NCBI GenBank assembly: GCA_033764775.1
Contig: JANRIQ010000027.1
Span: forward strand, 124,001-188,000
Source: JAWXCE01 sp033764775
GTDB lineage: Bacteria > Pseudomonadota > Alphaproteobacteria > Rhizobiales > Rhodomicrobiaceae
DNA: 64,000 bases
Reading direction: 5' to 3'
Position 1 is the first letter of the stretch, and every line of letters starts with the position of its first letter. Position numbers and translations under genes: made by a program. Below are positions 16,888 to 24,187 of this stretch, one piece after another. The notes beneath the pieces are model-generated. The model worked only from the letters and a program-made list of their open reading frames with translations, made no database searches and was not told the origin of the DNA.

Positions 16888-18067
16888 GGGCGGCGACGAG
16901 ATCCGCCATGCTGCGCAAGTTGTGGCAGGGCCGCGTTTCGCTCACATGCTTCGTCAGTTCGCGCGCCCCGGCGGCGAGCGGCGCATACTCGTCATAGCGC
17001 AGCAGCGGATTGAGCCAGATCAGGCGTCTAGACGAGGCCCGCAGGCGCCGGGCCGCCGCCGCCACGCCCTCGCCGCCGGAGCGGTCCAGGCCGTCGGTGA
17101 TCAGCAGCACGGTGGCGTTTTGGCCCAACACCCGCCGCGCCCACAGCCGATTGAACTCGGATAAACTCTCGCCGATGCGCGTGCCGCCCGCCCAGTCCGG
17201 GGCCGCGCGCGAGGCCTTGGCGATCGCCGCGTCGGGGTCGCGGTTGCGCAACGCGCGGGAGATGTTGGTGAGGCGCGTGCCAAACAGGAAGGCGGAGACG
17301 CGCTCGCGGTCGTTCGCGACGGTATACAAAAAATGCAGGAACACCCGTGCGTAGGCGTCCATGGAGCCGGAGATGTCGCAGAGCGCGACGAGCGGAGGAC
17401 GGCGCCAGGCCCTCGCGCGCCACATGGGCCGTAGCGCGTCCGGCCCGTGCGCGCCCATGGCCTTCAGCATCGCCCGCACGTTCAAGCGCTCGCCGCGGGA
17501 AGCCGGGGCGAAACGCCGCGTGCGCATCTCGGCCATGGCGAGGCCCATATGCTTCACAGCCTCCCGCGCGAGGCGCAACTCCTCGGCGCTCATCTGCTCG
17601 AAATCCTTCGACTGCAGCACCTCGGCGCCGCTGAACGTGCCCGTGGCCTCGAACCGCAACTCATCGCGCTCGGGCGCCGCCTCGGCGGCCTTGCGGCTCA
17701 TCAGGCTTTCCGCCAGCCGGCGCGCCATGGCGTCCTGCGTCCGCGGCTCGCGCTTCAGGCTCGGAACCATGACCGACATGAGCTGCTGCACATAGCCGGG
17801 GTCGCGCCAGAACAGGTGGAAGGCCTGGTTGAAGATGTCCGCCTCCGAGCGCTTGGACACGAAGACGGCGTGCAACGTCCAGAACAGCGTCTTCACGTCC
17901 TCCACGCCCGCCGCGAGCACGGCCTCGGTCGCGAGCACCGTCTGGCGCGGCCCCACGGGCAGTCCGGCGGCGCGCAGCATGCGTCCGAAATAGAGGATGT
18001 TCTCGGCGATGCGCCCGCCGTCCGCCTGCGCGGCGACGATGTTCGCCTCGATGCGGCCCGCCGTCAT
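16880..18067 (-). CDS. CoxE-like VWA-domain protein
   Basis: The 395-residue cytosolic protein has a C-terminal von Willebrand factor A domain with an intact MIDAS start (CDISGSMDAY, DxSxS) near residue 225 and a second conserved segment VLLITDGLDRSG near 320. The N-terminal helical region is typical of the CoxE family. CoxE works with the MoxR-type AAA ATPase CoxD in maturing the Mo/Cu active site of CO dehydrogenase; many genomes hold CoxE-like genes next to other Mo hydroxylases. No MoxR or Mo hydroxylase gene is present here, so the target is unknown. The start overlaps the upstream SRPBCC stop by ATGA. Confidence 0.87.
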   Translation of the reverse strand: MTAGRIEANIVAAQADGGRIAENILYFGRMLRAAGLPVGPRQTVLATEAVLAAGVEDVKTLFWTLHAVFVSKRSEADIFNQAFHLFWRDPGYVQQLMSVMVPSLKREPRTQDAMARRLAESLMSRKAAEAAPERDELRFEATGTFSGAEVLQSKDFEQMSAEELRLAREAVKHMGLAMAEMRTRRFAPASRGERLNVRAMLKAMGAHGPDALRPMWRARAWRRPPLVALCDISGSMDAYARVFLHFLYTVANDRERVSAFLFGTRLTNISRALRNRDPDAAIAKASRAAPDWAGGTRIGESLSEFNRLWARRVLGQNATVLLITDGLDRSGGEGVAAAARRLRASSRRLIWLNPLLRYDEYAPLAAGARELTKHVSETRPCHNLRSMADLVAALR

Positions 18068-18513
18068 TGCCCAGCTTCGATGGCGCGCTTCATGTCGGCG
18101 AGATCGCGGTCGAGCACCGTCTTGGCGACGCTCGCCACCATGAACAGCGCGGGCGTGAAGAACATGGCGGCGAACGTGGCTGGCGCGACGGAGAAGGTGG
18201 CCAGAACCCGCGACCCGGCGCCGTCCGGGGTGAAGGCGAAGCGGGTGTCGCAGATAACCCCATTGTTGTCGGCCCGCACCGTGAAGGCGTGCGGCGGGTC
18301 CACCTCCTCCACCGTCATGATCTGATGCACCGGCGCGCCGAACACCATGCGCGTCTCGCGCCAGCGTGTGCCGACGCCCTCGGGCCGCTGCGCCAAAATC
18401 TCGATGGCCGAGACGCCGGAGAGCCGCGCGGCGGTTTTGCTCAAATCGGTGAACGCGGCGAAAACCACTTCCGCCGGGGCGTCGATCCTGATTTCTGACA
18501 TGCTGGACATCAT
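18064..18513 (-). CDS. SRPBCC-family (polyketide cyclase/START-like) protein
   Basis: The 149-residue protein has the SRPBCC pattern: a short first strand, IRIDAPAEVVFAAFTDL, a middle GVGTRWRETRMVFG and a long amphipathic C-terminal helix. Such proteins bind hydrophobic ligands in an open cavity. The C-terminal half includes a hydrophobic stretch (about 108-128) that may be the ligand-covering helix. Several in-frame Met codons (18513, 18510, 18501) leave the start uncertain within four residues. Its stop overlaps the CoxE-like start, so the two are likely co-translated. Confidence 0.75.
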   Translation of the reverse strand: MMSSMSEIRIDAPAEVVFAAFTDLSKTAARLSGVSAIEILAQRPEGVGTRWRETRMVFGAPVHQIMTVEEVDPPHAFTVRADNNGVICDTRFAFTPDGAGSRVLATFSVAPATFAAMFFTPALFMVASVAKTVLDRDLADMKRAIEAGQ

Positions 18514-18535
18514 GGCGGGCGCGGCCTTCTTCTTT

Positions 18536-19513
18536 TTACGATTTCAATGCTTTGGCGTCCGGCAGGCCGGCGGGCGGCGGGGCGGCGTTCTTCGTCTCCT
18601 GCGCGATGGCGGCGCCCTTGGCCTCGGCGAGCGCGGCCGGCGCGGCCTCCGCCTGCGCCACACGTTTCACCGCGACGACGGGGCCGCTTTCGCCCGCGAT
18701 GCGTTCGACGGCGCGGCGCACGGGCTCGACCGCCACCTCCATGTGATGGGCGTTGGCGTGGATGAGAAAATCGGGGGATTGGGCGATGGCCACATGTCCG
18801 TTCCAGAACACCAGATCGCCGCGCTGGAGAGACGAGAGATCGGCGCCGGCGACGGTCGCGCCCACCTCGGCCTGCTGCATGTCGCTGTCCCGCGGGCAAG
18901 GCAGCCCCGCCGCCTGCAGCGAGATCTGCACAAGGCCCGAGCAATCCACCCCGCTCGCCGTCTTGCCCCCCCACAGATACGGCGCGCCGATGAAACGCTC
19001 GGCGACGCGCACGAAATCCTTCACCACCTCGCGGACGGCCACCAGGTGCCCGGCGAACACGAAGCCGCCGCGCGAAAGCTCGGCGAAACGCCCTTCCTGG
19101 CCAAACACGATCAGCTCGGCGCCGAAGCTCAGGCGCATGAAGGGCGGCGTTTTGATGTCGGGCGCCGGATAGACGAAGGTGGCGCGGCTGGCGACCCGGT
19201 GCGTCGGCGTCTCGACCATGCGCGAGAGGGCGTCGGCCGGGATGTAGCCCACATAGCTGTCGGCGCGAAGCTGGCACCACGCCCAGTTCTGCGCGATGTC
19301 GTAGACCGTCACGAGTTCGCCGCTGAGCGCCTCGGTCAGCAGCGGGGCGTCGAAGCGCGGCGCCGAACGCATGCCGATGACGGGCGCGGAGACCTGCAGC
19401 GTCTCGCCCTCAACGAAACGTTGCGCGCGCACGCGGCCTTCGAGCGCCTTGGCCGCCAGATCGTCGCGATAGGCGTGGCGGCGCGGATCAAGACGTGGGC
19501 CGGGCGCGCTCAC
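18536..19513 (-). CDS. NlpC/P60 (C40) cell-wall peptidase with SH3-like domains
   Basis: The 325-residue protein has two SH3-like regions (about 40-160) followed by an NlpC/P60 domain with catalytic Cys191 in GVDCSGL, His240 in NGHVAI and a third polar residue around His252. These enzymes cut gamma-D-glutamyl-diamino acid bonds in peptidoglycan peptides. No signal peptide is visible, which suggests cytosolic recycling of muropeptides (as YkfC does) rather than wall cleavage. A Lys/Ala/Pro-rich tail of about 50 residues follows the domain. The GTG start forms a GTGA overlap with the leucyl aminopeptidase stop; that pairing fits peptide recycling. Confidence 0.88.
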   Translation of the reverse strand: MSAPGPRLDPRRHAYRDDLAAKALEGRVRAQRFVEGETLQVSAPVIGMRSAPRFDAPLLTEALSGELVTVYDIAQNWAWCQLRADSYVGYIPADALSRMVETPTHRVASRATFVYPAPDIKTPPFMRLSFGAELIVFGQEGRFAELSRGGFVFAGHLVAVREVVKDFVRVAERFIGAPYLWGGKTASGVDCSGLVQISLQAAGLPCPRDSDMQQAEVGATVAGADLSSLQRGDLVFWNGHVAIAQSPDFLIHANAHHMEVAVEPVRRAVERIAGESGPVVAVKRVAQAEAAPAALAEAKGAAIAQETKNAAPPPAGLPDAKALKS

Positions 19514-20916
19514 GCCAGCGCACCCGTGGATATCGCCTCGAACAACGCGCGCGCCGCTTGGGGTTCGCCGCCCATGGGCTTGCCGGGCGCGGGCCGCGGC
19601 GTCCAGCCGTAAATGTCGAAATGCGCGAAGGTTGTCGCCTTGCGCACGAAGCGCCGCAAGAACAGCGCGGCCGTGATGGAGCCGGCGAAACCGTTGCCGC
19701 CCGCGTTGTTGATGTCGGCCACGTCGCTTTTCAGGTAGCTCTCGTATGGCCGCCACAGCGGCATGCGCCAGAGCGGATCGCCGACGCGCGCGCCCGCATC
19801 GGCGACAGCCGCGGCGAAGCTTTCGTTCTCCGTGTAGAACGGAGGCAGATCCGGCCCCAGCGCCACGCGGGCGGCGCCGGTGAGCGTGGCGATGGCGATG
19901 AGCGCGTCCGGCGCCTCCTCGTCGGCCAGATGCAGCGCGTCGGCGAGCAGAAGCCGGCCCTCGGCGTCCGTGTTGCCGATCTCGACGGTCACGCCCGCGC
20001 GGCTCTCGATCACGTCGCCGGGCCGGAAGGCGTTCGAGGCGATGACGTTGTCGGCGGCGGGGATGAGCAGCCGCAGCCGGATAGGCGCCCGGGCCGCCAT
20101 AAGCATCGCGGCCAGCGCCAGCGCCGACGCCGCGCCCCCCATGTCCTTTTTCATCAGCGCCATGCTGGCGCCGCCCTTGATGTTGAGGCCGCCTGTGTCG
20201 AAGGTGACGCCCTTGCCGACCAGCGTGATCTTGCGCCCCTGGTCGCCCCAGCGCAGGTCGATGAGGCGCGGCGCGCGGTCGCTCGCCCGGCCAACGGCGT
20301 GATGGAGCCGGAAGCCGCCGACCAGCAGATCGTCGCCCACGATGCTCGTCGCCTGCGCGCCATAGACCCGGGCGACGCCGCGCACGGCGGTTTCGATCTC
20401 CGCCGGGCCGCAGTCGTTCGCCGGCGTGTTGATGAGGTCGCGGGCGAGCCACACGGCCTGCGCCACATCGAGGGCACGCTCGACGGCTGCACCGGACGGC
20501 GGCTTGAGCCGGCGCGCCCCGCGCTTTTCTCCGGAATGGTAAGCGTGGTGATGATACTCGCCGAGCGCCCAGGCGAGGGCGGTCATCTCGGGCGACGCGA
20601 TCGGCGTCTCCAGGTGGTAATCGCCCGGCGGCAAATTCGGCGCAAGGCCGCCTGCGGCCAGTGCGGCGGCGTACCCTGCGGCCGCATCGCCCACCCCCAT
20701 CACCGCGCCGCCGAGACCGTTTTCGCCAGGGGTCGGCAGACATTGCCCGGGCGCTGGTTTCCATTGCGCGGCCTTGACCCAAGCGCGCGCAGCGGGCGGC
20801 AGCGCGTCCATGCCCTGGCCGTCGGCCCCAATGAGCCAAATCGGCAAAGTGCGCGCGTTCTCCGGCAAGAAGAGCTTGGCGATTTGCTCGCGAAGTGTGC
20901 TTATGGTTTCAGTCAT
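19510..20916 (-). CDS. Leucyl aminopeptidase family protein (M17)
   Basis: The 468-residue product is a cytosolic M17 metalloaminopeptidase. Its C-terminal catalytic half contains VGKGVTFDTGGLNIK, the MKKDMGG segment and NTDAEGR near residue 315; these carry the Lys, Asp and Glu ligands for two metal ions, and the Arg of NTDAEGR is part of the active site. Family members release N-terminal amino acids from peptides. It is translationally linked to the NlpC/P60 gene, so it may finish degradation of murein tripeptides or of imported peptides. It is PepA-like but lacks the DNA-binding evidence known for E. coli PepA. Confidence 0.9.
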   Translation of the reverse strand: MTETISTLREQIAKLFLPENARTLPIWLIGADGQGMDALPPAARAWVKAAQWKPAPGQCLPTPGENGLGGAVMGVGDAAAGYAAALAAGGLAPNLPPGDYHLETPIASPEMTALAWALGEYHHHAYHSGEKRGARRLKPPSGAAVERALDVAQAVWLARDLINTPANDCGPAEIETAVRGVARVYGAQATSIVGDDLLVGGFRLHHAVGRASDRAPRLIDLRWGDQGRKITLVGKGVTFDTGGLNIKGGASMALMKKDMGGAASALALAAMLMAARAPIRLRLLIPAADNVIASNAFRPGDVIESRAGVTVEIGNTDAEGRLLLADALHLADEEAPDALIAIATLTGAARVALGPDLPPFYTENESFAAAVADAGARVGDPLWRMPLWRPYESYLKSDVADINNAGGNGFAGSITAALFLRRFVRKATTFAHFDIYGWTPRPAPGKPMGGEPQAARALFEAISTGALA

Positions 20917-20960
20917 TCGTATCCGGAAGAGACAGCGCCGCCGCGGCGGGAGAGAGTCGC

Positions 20961-21653
20961 ATGCAGACCCGTGATGATAAAGCTTATCGACTGATAATTG
21001 GAAACAAAAATTGGTCGTCGTGGAGCCTTCGCCCCTGGCTCGCGATGAAGGCGTTCGGCGTGCCGTTTGAGGAGGTCAACGTTCCTCTGCGGCGCACCGA
21101 CAGCAAAGCTCTCATCCTCCAGCATTCGCCGTCGGGCAAGGTGCCAGCGCTGAAGGCTGGGGAGGTGTCCGTGTGGGACAGTCTGGCGATCATCGAGTTC
21201 GTGGCGGAGCGGCATGCGCCCGCGCCGTTCTGGCCGGGCGACCCGCGCGCCCGGGCGGTTGCGCGCTCCATCGCGGCGGAGATGCACGCGGGCTTTTACG
21301 CCTTGCGCCGGGAGGCGCCCATGGAGGTCCTGGCCCAGCATCCCACCCCCGATTTCAGCGACGACGCGAGGGCGGACATTCGCCGCATCGTGGAAATCTG
21401 GCGCCTGGCGCGGGCGGCGCATGGGGCGAACGGCCCGTTTCTGTTCGGCGCTTTCTCGGCGGCCGACGCCATGTTCGCGCCCGTCGCCACACGGTTTAAA
21501 ACCTACGGCGTCGATCTGGCGGCCTTCGGCGATGACGGGTTTGGCCTCGCCTATCGCGACGCGATCCTTGCAACGCCCGAAATGGCGGAGTGGATCGCCG
21601 GCGCGGCGGCGGAGGAGGCCGGGCGGCGGCCGCAAGGGTCGGCCTTCAACTGA
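20961..21653 (+). CDS. Glutathione S-transferase family protein
   Basis: The 230-residue protein has a thioredoxin-like N-terminal domain with NKNWSSWSLRPWLAM at the putative glutathione site, PSGKVPAL (cis-Pro) and the WDSLAIIEF segment, then an all-helical C-terminal domain. This pattern fits bacterial GSTs of the YfcF type, which conjugate glutathione or reduce peroxides. The gene is transcribed divergently from the leucyl aminopeptidase gene and ends 19 bases from the oppositely oriented pheA. The substrate is unknown. Confidence 0.88.
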   Translation: MQTRDDKAYRLIIGNKNWSSWSLRPWLAMKAFGVPFEEVNVPLRRTDSKALILQHSPSGKVPALKAGEVSVWDSLAIIEFVAERHAPAPFWPGDPRARAVARSIAAEMHAGFYALRREAPMEVLAQHPTPDFSDDARADIRRIVEIWRLARAAHGANGPFLFGAFSAADAMFAPVATRFKTYGVDLAAFGDDGFGLAYRDAILATPEMAEWIAGAAAEEAGRRPQGSAFN

Positions 21654-21672
21654 GGCGCAAGCGACGATCGCG

Positions 21673-22566
21673 TCAGGTCGCGAGCTTTGCAGCGTCGCCG
21701 CGGGCCTTCAGCGCGGCGCGGAACGGACTGGCGGGGTAGGTTCCGAGCAGCCGAACCTCGGAGGAATAGAACTCCAGCTCTTGCAGCGCGAGCGCTACGA
21801 GCCGGTCCGCAGGATGCCCCTCGATGTCGGCATAGAACATGGTGGCGTTGAAACTGCCTTCGAGCTGGTAGGACTCCAGCTTCGTCATGTTCACGCCATT
21901 GGTCGCGAAGCCGCCCATAGCCTTGTAGAGCGCAGCCGGCATGTTGCGCACGCGGAAGACGAAGGTGGTCAGCACCGGACCGGCCTCGGGCTCAGGGGTC
22001 TCCGGGGCCGACGCCAGCGCGAGAAAGCGCGTGGTGTTGTGGGCGGCGTCCTCGATGTTTTCGCGCAGGATTGCGAGATCGTAAATCTCGGCGGCGAGGC
22101 GCGAGGCGATGACGGCCTTTGTCGCGTCGCCCTCCTCGCGCAGCATGCGCGCCGCGCCCGCCGTGTCCGCCTCGACGACCGGCCGCAAACCCATGTCGCG
22201 GATGACGCCGCGGCATTGGCCAAGCGCATGCGTATGGCTGTGCACGGTCTTGAGGCCAGCGGGGTCGGCGCCGGGCAGGGCCAGCAGTTGGTGATAGACG
22301 CGCTCGAAATGCTCGCCGACGATGTGCAGGCCGCTGTCCGGCAGCAGGTGATGCACGTCGGCGACGCGCCCGGCGACGGAGTTTTCAACCGGAATGAGCG
22401 CCAGCGCCGCCGCGCCGGACTTCACCGCCCCAAGCGCATCCTCGAACATGGCGCACGGCGTCGGCTCCAGGTCGGGGGCGTAGTTGCGGCAGGCGATGTG
22501 CGAGTTCGCGCCCGGCTCGCCCTGATAGGCGATGCGCGGCGCTAAATTTTGTTTGCGAGACGCCAT
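21673..22566 (-). CDS. pheA: Prephenate dehydratase
   Basis: The 297-residue protein is a monofunctional prephenate dehydratase, converting prephenate to phenylpyruvate in phenylalanine synthesis. The catalytic domain opens IAYQGEPGANSHIA and contains the AHNTTRFLAL motif (the Thr-Arg-Phe catalytic site) near residue 180. A C-terminal ACT domain (about 195-280) includes NMTKLESYQLEGSF, a typical phenylalanine-sensing segment giving feedback inhibition. It follows kdsB by two bases on the same strand. A separate chorismate mutase gene sits at 44013-44336. Confidence 0.95.
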   Translation of the reverse strand: MASRKQNLAPRIAYQGEPGANSHIACRNYAPDLEPTPCAMFEDALGAVKSGAAALALIPVENSVAGRVADVHHLLPDSGLHIVGEHFERVYHQLLALPGADPAGLKTVHSHTHALGQCRGVIRDMGLRPVVEADTAGAARMLREEGDATKAVIASRLAAEIYDLAILRENIEDAAHNTTRFLALASAPETPEPEAGPVLTTFVFRVRNMPAALYKAMGGFATNGVNMTKLESYQLEGSFNATMFYADIEGHPADRLVALALQELEFYSSEVRLLGTYPASPFRAALKARGDAAKLAT

Positions 22567-22568
22567 GA

Positions 22569-23363
22569 TCAGGAGATCGCGGCGCCGATCGCCACGCCCA
22601 TCGCCAGCCCCTCCTCTAAGTCGCGGCGGGCCGGCGCGAGGATGGCGCGGGCGCGCTCCAGGTCAGCGGGCACGTCTACGCCGAACGGCGTCGACTCCAC
22701 CAGCCGCACGTCGATGCGCATCCCCGCCTCGAGCGCCCGCAACTGCTCCAGCCGCTCGCGCCGCTCCAGCGCGGAGACGGGAAGATTGACGAAGCGGTGC
22801 AGCGCCGCGCGGCGGAACGCGTAAATGCCAATGTGGTGATAGTACGCGCCGGGGCCGTAGGGCGCCCCGCCGCGCGAGAAATAGATGGCGCGGAACACGC
22901 CGGGGCGCGAGAACGCCGACGGCACGATCTTGACGACGGCCGGGTCGAGGCATTCGGACGGCTCGGTGATGGGCGAGGCGACGGTCGCGATGTCCACGGC
23001 GGGGTCGGAAAGCGGGTCGAGCGCCGCCGCGACCACGTCCGGCTGCAAGGTCGGCATGTCGCCCTGCACGTTGACCACAATCTGAACGGCGCCCTGGGGA
23101 TCCACGATGTTCGCCGCCTCGCACACCCTGTCCGAGCCGCTTTCATGATGCGCGCCGGTCATCACCGCCTCGCCGCCCGCGCGCCGCACCACGTCCGCAA
23201 TTTCGGGCGCGTCGGTCGCGACGTAAACCGCGCCCGCGTTCGCCTCCGTCACGCGCCGCCACACCCGCACGATCATCGGCTCGCCGTGGATGTCAGCGAG
23301 CGGTTTGTTCGGCAGCCGCGTGGCGCCGAGGCGGGCGGGGATGATGATGAGCGGGTCGGACAT
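22569..23363 (-). CDS. kdsB: 3-deoxy-manno-octulosonate cytidylyltransferase
   Basis: The 264-residue enzyme activates Kdo with CTP to CMP-Kdo for the inner core of lipopolysaccharide. The nucleotide-binding start IIIPARLGATRLPNKPLAD and the VNVQGDMPTL segment (metal-binding Asp) are diagnostic. The ATG at 23363 is chosen because the conserved IPARL strand starts six residues later; an upstream extension lacks family similarity. The gene is divergent from cycM and lies two bases ahead of pheA, an arrangement often seen in alphaproteobacteria. Confidence 0.95.
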   Translation of the reverse strand: MSDPLIIIPARLGATRLPNKPLADIHGEPMIVRVWRRVTEANAGAVYVATDAPEIADVVRRAGGEAVMTGAHHESGSDRVCEAANIVDPQGAVQIVVNVQGDMPTLQPDVVAAALDPLSDPAVDIATVASPITEPSECLDPAVVKIVPSAFSRPGVFRAIYFSRGGAPYGPGAYYHHIGIYAFRRAALHRFVNLPVSALERRERLEQLRALEAGMRIDVRLVESTPFGVDVPADLERARAILAPARRDLEEGLAMGVAIGAAIS

Positions 23364-23524
23364 CTCGCTAAAACCTTGAAGCGACGCAGCTTGCGACAAT
23401 CTGCCGTTAAGCCCGTCTTTTTCGCAGATCACCGCGTAACGGGATTGCAAGCGTCAAGCAATAGCCTTTATACCCTGCGCGATGCGACATGGGCTTCGCC
23501 GCTGATCGGAGGGAGGAATCCGGG

Positions 23525-24073
23525 ATGGACAGCTTCACATTCAACAAGATCGCCGGCGCGGTTCTCTCGGCGCTGCTGGTGATTTTCGGCGGCGGCACAT
23601 TGATCGGCGAGCTGTACCCGGACGGCAAGGGCAAGGACTTCAAGGAAATTCAAATCGTCGAGGTGGCCGCCGTCGAGGAAGCGCCCAAAGCCGAGGCCGC
23701 GCCGGCGGAGGCCGCGCCCATCGCGCAGCTTCTCGCCTCGGCATCCGTCGAAACGGGGGAAAACGCGTTCAAGCGCTGTTCCGCGTGTCATTCGGTGAAT
23801 AAAGGCGGCGCAAACGGCATCGGCCCAAACCTTTATGGCGTGGTGGGTCGCCCGCTCGGGGCGGTGGAGGGCTTCAGCTATTCCGGCGCTCTGAAGGAAA
23901 AAGGCGGGGCATGGGATTACGAAGCGCTCAATGGGTTTCTTCTGAACCCGAAAGGCTGGGCGCCGGGCACGAAAATGGCGTTCGGCGGCATCCGCCGGGA
24001 CGACGAGCGCGCGGCCGTCATCGCGTATCTGCGCTCGCTCGCCGACGAACCGCAGCCCTTGCCCACGCAGTAA
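23525..24073 (+). CDS. cycM: Membrane-anchored class I cytochrome c (CycM type)
   Basis: The 182-residue protein has an uncleaved N-terminal transmembrane helix (about 8-28), an Ala/Pro/Glu-rich spacer and a class I cytochrome c domain with CSACH (85-89) and a Met ligand in the PGTKMAF segment near residue 150. CycM in Bradyrhizobium and cytochrome c552 of Paracoccus carry electrons from the bc1 complex to the aa3 oxidase while tethered to the membrane. Its divergent position to kdsB agrees with the arrangement in related genomes. It is a normal respiratory gene rather than part of the dihaem cytochrome cluster. Confidence 0.92.
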   Translation: MDSFTFNKIAGAVLSALLVIFGGGTLIGELYPDGKGKDFKEIQIVEVAAVEEAPKAEAAPAEAAPIAQLLASASVETGENAFKRCSACHSVNKGGANGIGPNLYGVVGRPLGAVEGFSYSGALKEKGGAWDYEALNGFLLNPKGWAPGTKMAFGGIRRDDERAAVIAYLRSLADEPQPLPTQ

Positions 24074-24187
24074 CCTTGGTTGAACTCTCCCGAACGATAA
24101 AAAATTTTTAACTAGATCAGCAGGCGCGCGCATCGCATGATGCGGCCGGTTGAAGTCGACGCTTGAACGTTGGGAGCCGCATTCGCC

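Noticed and set aside
18536..20839. Apparent 767-residue fusion of an NlpC/P60 domain with a long N-terminal region
   Set aside because: The upstream half is a wrong-frame reading of the leucyl aminopeptidase gene. The true start is the GTG at 19513 that overlaps its stop.
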